Assembly (NCBI RefSeq): GCF_026151655.1
Contig: NZ_JAMQPN010000001.1
Span: 938,270 to 1,002,269, forward strand
Origin: Leptospira soteropolitanensis
Lineage (GTDB): Bacteria > Spirochaetota > Leptospiria > Leptospirales > Leptospiraceae
DNA length: 64,000 bases
Direction of reading: 5' to 3'
Shown one piece after another: positions 47,420 through 56,249 of the stretch. Positions within the stretch are counted from its first letter, which is position 1; every line of letters begins with the position of its first letter. The translations under genes were made by a program, and so were the position numbers. Under the pieces are notes generated by a model. It made no database searches. It worked only from the letters and a program-made list of their open reading frames with translations, and was not told the DNA's origin.

Positions 47420-49237
47420 ATGCTCTCCCTAATCATCGATAGAGTCGGTAACGTTAATATCTTTAACGTTTTGGAGGATCATCTTCCTGTCGAAGAATCC
47501 CATATTCAATCTACGTTAGATGACGATCTGATATTAGAATATTTAGGAGAAGTCGAGAGACTCGTCCATGTTTCTCAATCTGTTCTTTCCAAACCAAACC
47601 AAATCCTCAATGCAGATATCTTACAAGATTTAAAAATCCTCGGAGAAACCTTCTACCAACAATTTTTTCCACAATCGATTATTGAAAAATTAAAAAATAC
47701 AACAAAACATAGCATTCATTTTAATATCGATCCAACTCTCGCCTTGGTTCCTTGGGAATTATTACATGACGGAACTAGTTTCCTTTCGGACAAGTTTCGG
47801 ATAGGAAAGACCATACGAGGTGGATTACATCGTCCTACGCATCATGAAAATCGAAAGATAAAGATGCTCATCATTGCCGATCCTACCGAAGATCTTCCGC
47901 ATGCACAAAAAGAAGGTGAGGTTTTGTTTTCTGTTCTTAGTCAAAAGGTTCCGACACATCTTTTGGAATTGGAATTTATTGGTGGGAAGCAGGTCACCAA
48001 ACTAAAGTTACTTTCTCTTATAAAAGATAAACATATTATTCATTATTCAGGGCATCTTCATTTTTCTGATGATTCATTGGAGAACGGTTGGTTATTATCG
48101 GATGGGAAGGTATTAAAGGCACGCGAAATTAAGTCTACTGGGATCGATACAGATTTAGTTTTTTCCAATTCTTGTATGTCTGCAAAGTCAGCGGGCAAAA
48201 AATTAAATACAAATGTGATGAACCAATATGCAGGAGCATTTCTGACTGCAGGTATCAAAACTTTTGTAGGTACTAATTGGGAAATTTTAGATAACGAAAG
48301 AACAATCGATTTTACAGTCAGATTTTATACTTTTTTGTTTTCTGACAAATCGGTGGGTGAGTCTTTGTTTTTGTCCAAAGAATTTGCCAGACGAAACTAT
48401 CATACTAATGATTTAACTTGGGCAAACTATGCATTGTATGGAAATCCAGACTTCTCTTTATTCGTAAAAGAAAGAAGAAACTTCCATTCTGCACAGATTT
48501 TAAATCCAACATCGGTATTAGAGTTTTATCCCACTCCCATTGCCGTTGCCTATTCCAAGTTAGTGAACTCAGGAAAATCTAAAACTACTGGGAAAAATAA
48601 TATTCTTAGTTTGGCTAAGTTGTTTGAAGCAATCAGTCAAGTAGTAGGGATGATGGTTTTTAGTGATCATGCCGCCCATGCAATGAACAAATCAATTCCG
48701 AATAACCCTGATGATGCGGTGTCATTACGAAAATGGTGGGAACTTGTGTACGGATGTATTTGGGATTTTCAAAAACTAAAAATCTCCAGTATTTTAGAGC
48801 AGGCCTTACCTGTTTTGCATGAACAAAAAGAAACGATTTTTAAAATTGTAGGATGGATGGAATCTTGGGAAAGAGATGAAATCCAAGAAGACGAAATCGA
48901 ATCTTACCAAATCATTCTTCAGTTCTTTTTGGAGAATATGTTACTAGAGTTTTCCGAATTAGAGAAAATAAGTATTCTTCTCGTTTCAGAAAATCATAAT
49001 CCGCATTTTTATTTTAAAGGGATTAAACCCGCTTATTTATATCCATCCTCGCCCGCATCAAAAGATAAATTACAAGAACAACTTTCTAAACATAAAGGAA
49101 ATTTAGTTCTTGTCCATGAAACTCGTAAAACTGTGATACCTTTTCCAACTTACTTCAAAGAAAAAAAGGAAACTGGGGATTTGGAACTTGTATTTAACGG
49201 TCTCACTCCCTTTGTTTTAGGAGCTAAACAGAATTGA
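47420..49237 (+). CDS. CHAT-domain (caspase-like) protein
   Basis: 605 residues. The CHAT domain spans about 80-350: IDPTLALVPWELLHDG, then strand-helix repeats, the catalytic His212 in HYSGH, the nucleophile Cys252 in FSNSCMSA, and the late WANYALYGNPDFSLF that closes many CHAT domains. The remaining 250 residues are helical with no recognised motif (DHAAHAMNKSIPN, WWELVYGCIWDF) and may bind a partner. Caspase-clan cysteine protease, cytoplasmic. Upstream are the unknown protein and sigma factor; downstream is a Cys-cluster protein overlapped by four bases. Confidence 0.85.
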   Translation: MLSLIIDRVGNVNIFNVLEDHLPVEESHIQSTLDDDLILEYLGEVERLVHVSQSVLSKPNQILNADILQDLKILGETFYQQFFPQSIIEKLKNTTKHSIHFNIDPTLALVPWELLHDGTSFLSDKFRIGKTIRGGLHRPTHHENRKIKMLIIADPTEDLPHAQKEGEVLFSVLSQKVPTHLLELEFIGGKQVTKLKLLSLIKDKHIIHYSGHLHFSDDSLENGWLLSDGKVLKAREIKSTGIDTDLVFSNSCMSAKSAGKKLNTNVMNQYAGAFLTAGIKTFVGTNWEILDNERTIDFTVRFYTFLFSDKSVGESLFLSKEFARRNYHTNDLTWANYALYGNPDFSLFVKERRNFHSAQILNPTSVLEFYPTPIAVAYSKLVNSGKSKTTGKNNILSLAKLFEAISQVVGMMVFSDHAAHAMNKSIPNNPDDAVSLRKWWELVYGCIWDFQKLKISSILEQALPVLHEQKETIFKIVGWMESWERDEIQEDEIESYQIILQFFLENMLLEFSELEKISILLVSENHNPHFYFKGIKPAYLYPSSPASKDKLQEQLSKHKGNLVLVHETRKTVIPFPTYFKEKKETGDLELVFNGLTPFVLGAKQN

Positions 49238-49944
49238 GTTTATGCCATCCAGATTTTGGTAACGTATCATGCGGTGCCTGCTGTGGTTTATTTAATTTAA
49301 AATTGCAACCCAAAGAGTTTAAAACTCTGTTGTCAGAAAGAACTTCCGAGTTTTATGCCACTGTCGACTTTGAGGTTCGTCATACGTTTCCTATATATCG
49401 CAAAGAAAGAGAAACAAAAGAAGTATCCATTCCTAAAAAAGATGATATGACTTACAATTGTCCTTTTTTAGGTTATGTTGATTCAACCAAACAACGCATA
49501 GGTTGTATGATTCATCCAATTTTTACCGGAGACCCTAAGAGCCAAAATTTTTCTTTTTACGGTGCTTCCATATGCCAAGCCTATGATTGTAAAAATAAGG
49601 AAAGTGTATTGGCTGGCCTTTGGGAATCTTTCTTTGTGGAAATAGCAAAAGATTCTGTGGAGTATTCATATTTATCGGCAGATCATATTTTTACAAGTGC
49701 GATCGAACGATATTTCCAATTGATCCAGCGGAATATAGATTCTTTGTTTCAAGAGTTGCGACTTGAGCTTGTGGATTTATTTCGAACTCGTTTAACTAGT
49801 TCAATCGATTCTAATTTGACTTCGTTTGAAATTAATTATGAGAATTTCTCTGAACTTGAGGCTTTGGATATTTATTTCACCAAAGAATTAGGAGAATATT
49901 GGAAAGAGTGGAGCGAAGTGTTTAGGCAAAAAAATCCCGGATAG
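49234..49944 (+). CDS. YkgJ-like Cys-cluster (zinc/iron-chelating) protein
   Basis: 236 residues. The start TTG 49234 overlaps the CHAT stop (TTGA) with AGGAG upstream. Cysteines are grouped as C-x8-CGACC near the N-terminus, then NCPFLGY, IGCMIHP and ICQAYDCKN. This order (CxxCC ... CPxL ... GCxIxxxRP-like ... C-x4-C) resembles YkgJ/UPF0153 metal-chelating domains. The second half is helical and acidic. The activity of this family is poorly known. Coupled translation with CHAT suggests a shared role or regulation. Confidence 0.65.
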   Translation: MSLCHPDFGNVSCGACCGLFNLKLQPKEFKTLLSERTSEFYATVDFEVRHTFPIYRKERETKEVSIPKKDDMTYNCPFLGYVDSTKQRIGCMIHPIFTGDPKSQNFSFYGASICQAYDCKNKESVLAGLWESFFVEIAKDSVEYSYLSADHIFTSAIERYFQLIQRNIDSLFQELRLELVDLFRTRLTSSIDSNLTSFEINYENFSELEALDIYFTKELGEYWKEWSEVFRQKNPG

Positions 49945-49959
49945 AGGTTCTTATCCGGG
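49936..49959. terminator. Strong bidirectional intrinsic terminator
   Basis: CCCGGATA (49936-49943) and TATCCGGG (49952-49959) with AAAAT before and TTTTGATT after form a GC-rich stem flanked by A and T runs. It overlaps the end of the Cys-cluster gene and faces the convergent phasin-like gene. Confidence 0.85.
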
Positions 49960-49981
49960 TTTTGATTGGAGTAAAATTTGC

Positions 49982-50248
49982 TTATGCTTTAGATGTAACA
50001 GTTGCTACTTTTGCTTTTGTTTCAGCTACAACAGTGTTTGCCTTTCCAATGAATGTTTCTACTTGAGAAATTCCTTCTTGAAGGTATTTTCTAAGATTTA
50101 CGGAAACTTCACTTTGGTCTTGCGCACCTTTTGCCGCTAAATTTTGGAATCCCGCGTTGATTTCAGAAAATGCCTTTTCTGCTTCGACTTTTGCTGTGTT
50201 CACAGTGCCTAGGATGAAGTTTAATCCGTCTTTTACTTGTTGTTCCAT
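49982..50248 (-). CDS. Phasin-related small protein
   Basis: 88 residues (start ATG 50248; AAGGAG lies eight bases before it, whereas the in-frame ATG two codons earlier is too close). The sequence is almost entirely amphipathic helix, rich in Ala, Val, Lys and Glu (VNTAKVEAEKAFSEINAGF, FIGKANTVVAETKAKVATVTSKA), without Cys or Trp. This matches phasin-like granule-coat or PhaF/PhaI-type proteins. The twin GTGC-N3-GCAC sites upstream support control by a polymer-responsive repressor. No polyester synthase gene is in the window, so granule function is inferred. Confidence 0.7.
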   Translation of the reverse strand: MEQQVKDGLNFILGTVNTAKVEAEKAFSEINAGFQNLAAKGAQDQSEVSVNLRKYLQEGISQVETFIGKANTVVAETKAKVATVTSKA

Positions 50249-50270
50249 TTTCATTTCTCCTTTTCGTTTT

Positions 50271-50303
50271 GTGCAATGCACTACACCTTTTTGTGCGCCG
50301 CAC
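50271..50303 (-). promoter_or_regulatory. Two tandem GTGC-N3-GCAC operators of the phasin-like gene
   Basis: GTGCAATGCAC (50271-50281) and GTGCGCCGCAC (50293-50303) are perfect palindromes, both preceded by TTTT on plus, with centres 22 bp apart (two helical turns). The proximal one is 22 bases from the start codon. TTGACA (50311-50316, minus) could be the -35. This looks like a repressor site pair, as for PhaR-type regulators; the regulator gene is not here. Confidence 0.65.
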
Positions 50304-50362
50304 ATGGATTTGTCAACCCGTTTTTGTATTTTTTTTCCGTATCCCACCAAAAAAGTGGATAG

Positions 50363-51436
50363 ATGCCTCACCCGGAATTTTTGCCTATCCAGTGGAAATC
50401 GACCTATTTAGAACTTCTCGACCAACGTATTTTGCCTGGTAAAAAGGAATTTTTGAAATTAACTACCGCCGATGATACCATTATTGCCATTCGAGAAATG
50501 GCTGTTAGGGGAGCACCGGCAATTGCCATCACCGGAGTATTTGCACTTACATTAGGCGCCAAATCTAAGTCAGGTGCTAGTACTGAAAACGAGACATCCA
50601 AATTACTTTCTTCCGTACTTGAGTCGCGTCCCACTGCAGTTAATTTGAGTTATGCGATTCGAGAAGCAAAAAATCGAATTCAAGGAATTGTTGATTGGGA
50701 AACCATCGCTCAAATTTGGGAAACCTATGGTTTGGAAATGATGAAGGAAGATTTGGCGGCAAACAAGGCTTTGGGGGAAAATGGGGTTTCTTTGTTCCCT
50801 AAGGACCAATCTGAATTTCATATCATTACCCATTGTAATACGGGTGCCCTTGCTACCGCAGGACATGGCACAGCTCTTGGGGTCATTCGAAGTTTGCGTG
50901 ATGTAGGAAAGAAAGTAGTCGTTTACGCAGATGAAACTAGACCTTTTCTTCAAGGTTCGAGACTCACTGCATTTGAGATGATGGAAGAGGGAATTGAATG
51001 TTATATCATCACAGATGGAATGTCTGGTTGGTTGATGAATCATAAAAAGATTGATGCTGTCCTTGTTGGCTGCGACCGGGTAGCTGCAAATGGAGACACT
51101 GCTAACAAAATCGGAACTTATAATTTAGGGATAGTAGCCAAAGAACATGGAGTCCCATTTTACGTCTGTGCCACAAAAGATAGTTTTGATCTAAATTTAA
51201 AATCAGGGGAAGAAATTCCTATTGAAATGCGAAAGGAATCAGAAGTGACCCAATTCGATTTTCTAAAGGAAGCCGATGGAAAGTATTTATTTCCTGAGGG
51301 AAAAACCTCACCTTTAGGCGCAAGGGCATTGAATCCTTCCTTTGATATAACGAAAGCACACTTAATTAAAAACTTTATCACAGAATTTGGATGTTTTCCT
51401 CCTTCAGAGATTTCTAATCGTCTAAAGACTGTATGA
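50363..51436 (+). CDS. mtnA: S-methyl-5-thioribose-1-phosphate isomerase
   Basis: 357 residues. eIF2B-like MtnA motifs: AVRGAPAIAITGVFAL (substrate phosphate loop), TAVNLSYAI, HCNTGALATAGHGTALG (catalytic Cys) and VGCDRVAANGDTANKIGTY (catalytic Asp). Converts methylthioribose-1-phosphate to methylthioribulose-1-phosphate in methionine salvage. Overlaps msrA by four bases, so sulphur-amino-acid recycling and repair are coexpressed. mtnC lies separately at 12179. Confidence 0.95.
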   Translation: MPHPEFLPIQWKSTYLELLDQRILPGKKEFLKLTTADDTIIAIREMAVRGAPAIAITGVFALTLGAKSKSGASTENETSKLLSSVLESRPTAVNLSYAIREAKNRIQGIVDWETIAQIWETYGLEMMKEDLAANKALGENGVSLFPKDQSEFHIITHCNTGALATAGHGTALGVIRSLRDVGKKVVVYADETRPFLQGSRLTAFEMMEEGIECYIITDGMSGWLMNHKKIDAVLVGCDRVAANGDTANKIGTYNLGIVAKEHGVPFYVCATKDSFDLNLKSGEEIPIEMRKESEVTQFDFLKEADGKYLFPEGKTSPLGARALNPSFDITKAHLIKNFITEFGCFPPSEISNRLKTV

Positions 51437-51942
51437 CGGAATTTGCAATTTTAGGCGGAGGTTGTTTTTGGTGTACGGAAGCTGTGTATCTAAGGATACC
51501 AGGTATTTTGTCAGTTACCTCTGGATATGCCGGTGGCACCACTTCCCATCCGACCTATAAAGAGATTTGTACAGGCACTACAGGTCATGCAGAAGTTATT
51601 AAAATTGAATTTGATCCAGAAGTGATTTCTTATTCTAAATTACTGGAAATCTTTTGGGTTTCCCATGATCCTACTACACTCAATAAACAAGGTAATGACG
51701 TCGGGACACAATATCGGTCTGTTATTTTTTATTTGAATGAAAAACAAAAAGAATTAGCAGTTGAATCGAAAAGAAAACATGCTTATTTATTTCCTGATCC
51801 AATTGTAACGGAGATTTCTGAAGCTCCAGAGTTTTATCCTGCGGAAGATTACCACCAAGATTATTTCACACTAAATCCGCAGAATCCATACTGCCATTAT
51901 GTGATTTTTCCCAAATTGAAAAAACTAGGTTTAAAATTATAA
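51433..51942 (+). CDS. msrA: Peptide-methionine (S)-S-oxide reductase
   Basis: 169 residues. The active site GGGCFWCTEAVY carries the nucleophilic Cys and Phe-Trp pocket near residue 10. GYAGGTTSHPTYKEICTGTTGHAEV and the C-terminal EDYHQDYF with conserved Asp/Tyr complete the fold. Reduces methionine-S-sulfoxide in proteins. The start overlaps the mtnA stop as ATGA. Besides the active-site Cys it has a second Cys in the same motif and one in YCHYV. Confidence 0.96.
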   Translation: MTEFAILGGGCFWCTEAVYLRIPGILSVTSGYAGGTTSHPTYKEICTGTTGHAEVIKIEFDPEVISYSKLLEIFWVSHDPTTLNKQGNDVGTQYRSVIFYLNEKQKELAVESKRKHAYLFPDPIVTEISEAPEFYPAEDYHQDYFTLNPQNPYCHYVIFPKLKKLGLKL

Positions 51943-51956
51943 TCGTTGTAAGGTGG

Positions 51957-53498
51957 TTATTTCCCTTTAAACGCGGTTAACATTGCTTTTTCTTGGTTGG
52001 GGAAAAAATTCATAACAAACGCAGTTTGAGCTTTGGTTATTTTTTCCACTTGTCTTCTATATTTGATCACAGCACCAGGGTGAGCAGTGTTACGTACAAC
52101 CACTTTAACATTGTCTTGGTTGTAACGTGCTCCTTTCAGCTCTTCTATTTTTGATCTGAGTAACTCGACTGTTTTGTTTTTCTTTTGATACGCATCAAAA
52201 ATTTCTTTGAATTTTTCTTTTCGGGCATCATCCAATTTACCACGAGATCTCTGAACCACTTCTTTGATTTTTTGAATTTCTGGTACAAGGGCTTCTAACT
52301 CTCGCTCAAATTCAGCAAGTCTAGTACTACCTTCTGTTAGTAATCTGTCATTTTTATAATGGAATCCTACTTCTACAATCGTATCCATTTGTGCTGTGGA
52401 ACCCAGGGAAGACACAGTAATTCCTTGGTAAGAAATAATATCTGAGCCAATGATGGAGGAAGATTCTCCTGTCAGAATTACATTTCCTAAACATAGAATT
52501 TTACTTCCTAAAATAAAATTTTCTACAATACAGTCGCCATCAATTTCGAGGTTTGCATTTTCAATGAACTTAGCACGTAGATCACCCTTGATGCGAATGA
52601 CACCTTTTCCTTTGGCTTTCACTCCACCTTTTACTTCTAAGTCTTCGCCAACAACAACGTCGGATGACTCCACATTTCCATCTAAATATAAAGAACCTTG
52701 GCAATTAACAATGGCACCCTCTTCGATCGTTCCTTTAACTCGAATCGTTCCTTCAAAGTTGATGTTCCCTGTTCCTAGTCCAATGTTACTCTCTATATTT
52801 AATTCAGGAGAAACTGTGAGAGATGTATCTGTTGAAAAAACAACTCCACTAAGAGATGCAAAATACTCTTTAAGTTGGCGACCAGGTTTTTCAGGATCTT
52901 CCACAGTTTTTGGTAGAATGTTTTTTCCTAATGTAAGTCTTGGTCTATCGATGGGATTCGGATATATTGGGTTTCCTAAAACGTCAATTCCTTGTTCGCC
53001 GGCAACTCCTTCAAACAAAGTAGCAAGTCTTTCGCCTTCTTTTACGTGAACATACTTATTAATATTTCTATAATCTGCGGATCCGTCATCTTTTAAAACA
53101 ACACGTTGTGCCCTTGGGAAATAAAATTTAATCCAACCGCTTTCGCCTTGTTTGGCGGGTTTCCCTTGAGCTACTACAAAATTAAATTCTTCTTTTACTT
53201 TGGTAGGATCTTTTAGTATTTTGTCGATTTCGATCGCTGCTAAATCAACCTCTTTCATCAAAATCCGATCTCTATGAATGGAAGCATTATCAAGAGCTTC
53301 ATAAATCAATATATTGCTCATTGAACCGCCTAACAACCAAATTGGTTTTGCCACCAAAGTTGCTGTAAGTCGATCCTCGGAGATTTGGATTTTCAGTCCC
53401 CGTTCCGGATTGAAGTCCGGTGCATTTTTAACGTCCATTCTGTTAAAAGTATCGGCATTTTTTTTAGGAGAAACGACAAATTCTATCGATTCAGCCAA
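51957..53498 (-). CDS. FapA family protein (DUF342)
   Basis: 513 residues. The N-terminal part ends with WIKFYFPRAQRVV. A regular beta-helix follows (about 210-390), with hexapeptide-like turns of alternating hydrophobic and Gly/Asn/Asp residues (GTIRVKGTIEEGAIVNCQGSL, DGNVESSDVVVGEDLEVKGG), then a C-terminal coiled coil (FERELEALVPEIQKIKEVV). This is the DUF342/FapA plan. The start is TTG 53498 with GGAAG upstream, overlapping the hydrolase end by 16 bases. FapA proteins are often encoded near motility or chemotaxis genes; the exact role is unknown. Confidence 0.8.
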   Translation of the reverse strand: MAESIEFVVSPKKNADTFNRMDVKNAPDFNPERGLKIQISEDRLTATLVAKPIWLLGGSMSNILIYEALDNASIHRDRILMKEVDLAAIEIDKILKDPTKVKEEFNFVVAQGKPAKQGESGWIKFYFPRAQRVVLKDDGSADYRNINKYVHVKEGERLATLFEGVAGEQGIDVLGNPIYPNPIDRPRLTLGKNILPKTVEDPEKPGRQLKEYFASLSGVVFSTDTSLTVSPELNIESNIGLGTGNINFEGTIRVKGTIEEGAIVNCQGSLYLDGNVESSDVVVGEDLEVKGGVKAKGKGVIRIKGDLRAKFIENANLEIDGDCIVENFILGSKILCLGNVILTGESSSIIGSDIISYQGITVSSLGSTAQMDTIVEVGFHYKNDRLLTEGSTRLAEFERELEALVPEIQKIKEVVQRSRGKLDDARKEKFKEIFDAYQKKNKTVELLRSKIEELKGARYNQDNVKVVVRNTAHPGAVIKYRRQVEKITKAQTAFVMNFFPNQEKAMLTAFKGK

Positions 53499-54520
53499 TA
53501 TAGAAAACTTCCAAAAGTTTGGAGGAGGGCTGGAACTCCAAAGATTTGGGAATGTAGGGGGAGGCTGTCCCCATGAGTGAGGGCAGTGGAGGTGCGGTGG
53601 ACATAAGGAATTCGTTTTTTTTGGAACAGGAGAGCCAACTTTTCCGATTCCTCTGGGGAGATCACAGAATCCGTCTGTCCGTGGAGGAGCGAAACTGGAC
53701 CATTTAAAGTTTCTAACTGGTAAAAGGGGGAAAGATTTTCCGGAAGATTTTCAGGAACAGTGTCCAGGACACGTTTTGCCAATTGTTTCCGGAAGTTTCC
53801 ATCGGCTCCCACTTGGGAAAAGAATTCTTTTGCCAGGTTAGATGTTTTTTTCAGTAGGATTTCCGCACGGGCCTCATTTCCCATTCGTTTGAGCCCATTG
53901 TCCAAAGCAGCTTCATAGTAAACAGATTCCAATTCTTCTGCAAGATTTGGCTCAAATCGATGGAGCATATTAAAAAGAATCACATAAACGGCATAGGGAT
54001 CGACATGGTAGTTTGAAAAAACGAAGGGAACCGTCTCTAAAAAATTACAATAAGCTCCGATGACCATCGATGTTTTGATTTTGTTTCTTGTATTGGATTT
54101 GGAAGCAGCAATAAGCCCCATTCCACCAGAAAAACTAGCAGATAGATATCCTAAATCCTCTCCATTGAACAGTTGTTTTGTGGAATAGATTTCCATCATC
54201 AGAGCTTGGATATTGGATATAGTTTTTTCTTCGATTCTTAACCCTTTCACTTCTGGTAGTTCAGGAAGGATCACACTATGGTTGGAGCTGGCAATGTTTT
54301 CTGCTAGTTCTAAGATCCTTGGATCGTCAATACCCATTGCACTCATGCCATGTTGTATAAAAACACCTGGTAAAGTATTTGGATTTTTTCCTGCAGGATA
54401 AAAATGAAATGCTCTCCTACCTGTATTGGGAAGTAGAAGTTCCTTACGCTCTAAAGATTTTTTTTGTTTCAACCCGGCATAACTCAAAATGAGTGGAATT
54501 GCCAAAACGTAAGGTTTCAT
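53483..54520 (-). CDS. Alpha/beta-hydrolase fold protein
   Basis: 345 residues. VFIQHGMSAMGIDD resembles the oxyanion HG motif. LGYLSASFSGGMGLIAAS has S-F-S-G-G in place of GxSxG at the nucleophile elbow. LLHGQTDSVISPEESEKL gives the acid, and STALTHGD the His. An N-terminal hydrophobic segment (YVLAIPLILSYAGL) could be a signal anchor. Substrate unknown. It lies between the CheX-like and FapA genes on the same strand, so it is part of that operon. Confidence 0.7.
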   Translation of the reverse strand: MKPYVLAIPLILSYAGLKQKKSLERKELLLPNTGRRAFHFYPAGKNPNTLPGVFIQHGMSAMGIDDPRILELAENIASSNHSVILPELPEVKGLRIEEKTISNIQALMMEIYSTKQLFNGEDLGYLSASFSGGMGLIAASKSNTRNKIKTSMVIGAYCNFLETVPFVFSNYHVDPYAVYVILFNMLHRFEPNLAEELESVYYEAALDNGLKRMGNEARAEILLKKTSNLAKEFFSQVGADGNFRKQLAKRVLDTVPENLPENLSPFYQLETLNGPVSLLHGQTDSVISPEESEKLALLFQKKRIPYVHRTSTALTHGDSLPLHSQIFGVPALLQTFGSFLYWLNR

Positions 54521-54526
54521 TCGGTT

Positions 54527-55042
54527 TTAGTTTTTGGGAGTAGGGAATTTTTCCAACAATAAAATCAAATAAAGTCTACCCATATACTCTTCTCCTCGCC
54601 TGTCTTTGAGATTGAAGATAAGTATATACTGGCGAAAATGTTCGAGAGAAATGGGGACTAACTTATGGTTTAAATTCTCCGGTGGCAAAATGTCTATTTC
54701 GTAACGGCCAAGTCTCATTTCTGTAATTAACTTCCCGGCGATCTGGTTTGCAAATTCCATCATGATGGATGCAGAATGAGAACGGGAAGTGGGATCAATT
54801 TGAAAGGCTTTGGCAATTTTAGGAAGGAGCTTTAGTTTGGTATAACCATCTAATGCTAAATATACTTTTCCATTGATATCACCAACAAATTCAACAAGTG
54901 TACAATTCTCAAAACATAGTCCTTCATTTTTTGAAGGACCATAAGCTTCTCTTTCTGCGTAAATCAGTAAAGTTTTTTGAAAATGTTCCGGTAATACTTG
55001 CGAAACAGTTAGAATGAATTTTTCATCAATGAGTGGATCCAT
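54527..55042 (-). CDS. CheX/CheC-like phosphatase-domain protein
   Basis: 171 residues. FVGDINGKVYLALDGYTKLKLLPKIAKAF matches the CheX-fold strand-helix start. SASIMMEFANQIAGKLITEM carries the E-x-x-N of CheX/CheC/FliY phosphatases, and YEIDILPPENLNHKLVP the following hairpin. CheX dephosphorylates CheY-P in spirochaetes, but this copy has no chemotaxis neighbours and may act on another response regulator. It starts one base before the end of the upstream gene. Confidence 0.65.
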   Translation of the reverse strand: MDPLIDEKFILTVSQVLPEHFQKTLLIYAEREAYGPSKNEGLCFENCTLVEFVGDINGKVYLALDGYTKLKLLPKIAKAFQIDPTSRSHSASIMMEFANQIAGKLITEMRLGRYEIDILPPENLNHKLVPISLEHFRQYILIFNLKDRRGEEYMGRLYLILLLEKFPTPKN

Positions 55043-56173
55043 TTATGCCGCGTGGTAGAGGATACTTTCTTCCAAAGATTTATATGCAGCTTTAATCCAA
55101 ATATCGAATTTGATTCCAGGGATGGAGCTGTTGGAGTAACCAAGTGCCACTTCAGAAGGATAACCAAGTTTGTCTAACTCCTCGATGAATTGATTAAAAA
55201 AATCAGAAAAGACATCGAGTTTGTCATTCGGAATGATCGCTGCATATAAGGTCTCTTCTAATTGATACAAACCCAATCCGATACTTGAGTTTTGTTTTCC
55301 AAGTAAGTTGAGCCCTATCGCTATTTCAGATTGAAAGTTTGTATTTATGAATTTGAAGAGAATCAAAGTCACATTTTCTTTAGATTCAAAAACGGATTTG
55401 GCCATCCCGTAAAAATGTGATGCATTAAAAAGTTTAGAAACAGGATGTTTTATCACCTTAGCATATTCTTTTTTCGCCATTATCTTTTCGGATATAACTG
55501 TCGATTTTTCCCAGAAAAATTGGATTTCTGATTCATTCCAAGTTTCTTTGGTTGAGAAACACAAAAAACCAAATAAATGCGCATTCATTGTTAATGGTAT
55601 ATATAATTTTCTTTTTCCATTGGAAATGGCGGGAAGTAATTCTCTAATTCTTCCTTCTTCGTATTCGTTCCACTCCACTGCATTGTCATCTGTTTCGACT
55701 AATATTTCTGCTTTTTGCCAAAAACATTCCTTAAATTCTTTTCCATTAAAGTAGAAGTATTGTATAGAACTGAGTTTTTCACTAGTAAAAGCGAACGGAA
55801 ATTCCTTTACTGCTTCACAAAATAACGATCGTTCTTCGGCCTCGATCTCTTCGCGGGCAAGAAGTATTGGATCTTTTTTCCAGAGAATTTCATTCGTTTT
55901 GGGCTCAGCATTAGAAGCATCTATTGGTAAAGAAGTCGCCGTATCAAAAATAATATCTGCTTGTGGTTCCTGACCTGTTAAACCTTCTGTATGCTGTGGA
56001 TCCTTTGAGGTTTGGGACTGGTCTGGTTTTTGGAAGTCCAAACTGTATAAGAATAATGCGAGCAATAAACAAGATACGGCTAGAAGAGTAAAACTCACCC
56101 AGGAAAAATAGAAAGTGTACTGAAGGATGACGCCAATGATAAAAAAAATTGCGGGAATTGTATATCGTTTCAT
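55043..56173 (-). CDS. Membrane protein with GAF-like and degenerate GGDEF-like regions
   Basis: 376 residues. Two N-terminal membrane helices (TIPAIFFIIGVILQYTFYF, LAVSCLLLALFLYSL) are followed by an acidic linker, a GAF-like region (about 105-235: PLTMNAHLFGFLCFST, FWEKSTVISEKI) and a C-terminal region (about 245-376) with the spacing of a nucleotide-cyclase/GGDEF fold (HFYGMAKSVFESKENVTLILF, IAIGLNLLG, LDKLGYPSEVALGYS). No GGDEF catalytic motif is present, so the last part would be regulatory. Assignment is from pattern only. First gene of a four-gene minus operon. Confidence 0.55.
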   Translation of the reverse strand: MKRYTIPAIFFIIGVILQYTFYFSWVSFTLLAVSCLLLALFLYSLDFQKPDQSQTSKDPQHTEGLTGQEPQADIIFDTATSLPIDASNAEPKTNEILWKKDPILLAREEIEAEERSLFCEAVKEFPFAFTSEKLSSIQYFYFNGKEFKECFWQKAEILVETDDNAVEWNEYEEGRIRELLPAISNGKRKLYIPLTMNAHLFGFLCFSTKETWNESEIQFFWEKSTVISEKIMAKKEYAKVIKHPVSKLFNASHFYGMAKSVFESKENVTLILFKFINTNFQSEIAIGLNLLGKQNSSIGLGLYQLEETLYAAIIPNDKLDVFSDFFNQFIEELDKLGYPSEVALGYSNSSIPGIKFDIWIKAAYKSLEESILYHAA

Positions 56174-56249
56174 GGTTACTTAGCCGTTACTCAATATAAC
56201 GGGTAAAATGGGGATTCGCTAAACTGATTTTCCCTTTCCGCTGAGGCAA

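Noticed and set aside
52450..53049. 199-codon plus-strand frame inside the FapA gene
   Set aside because: Antisense shadow of the beta-helix repeats; composition is not protein-like.
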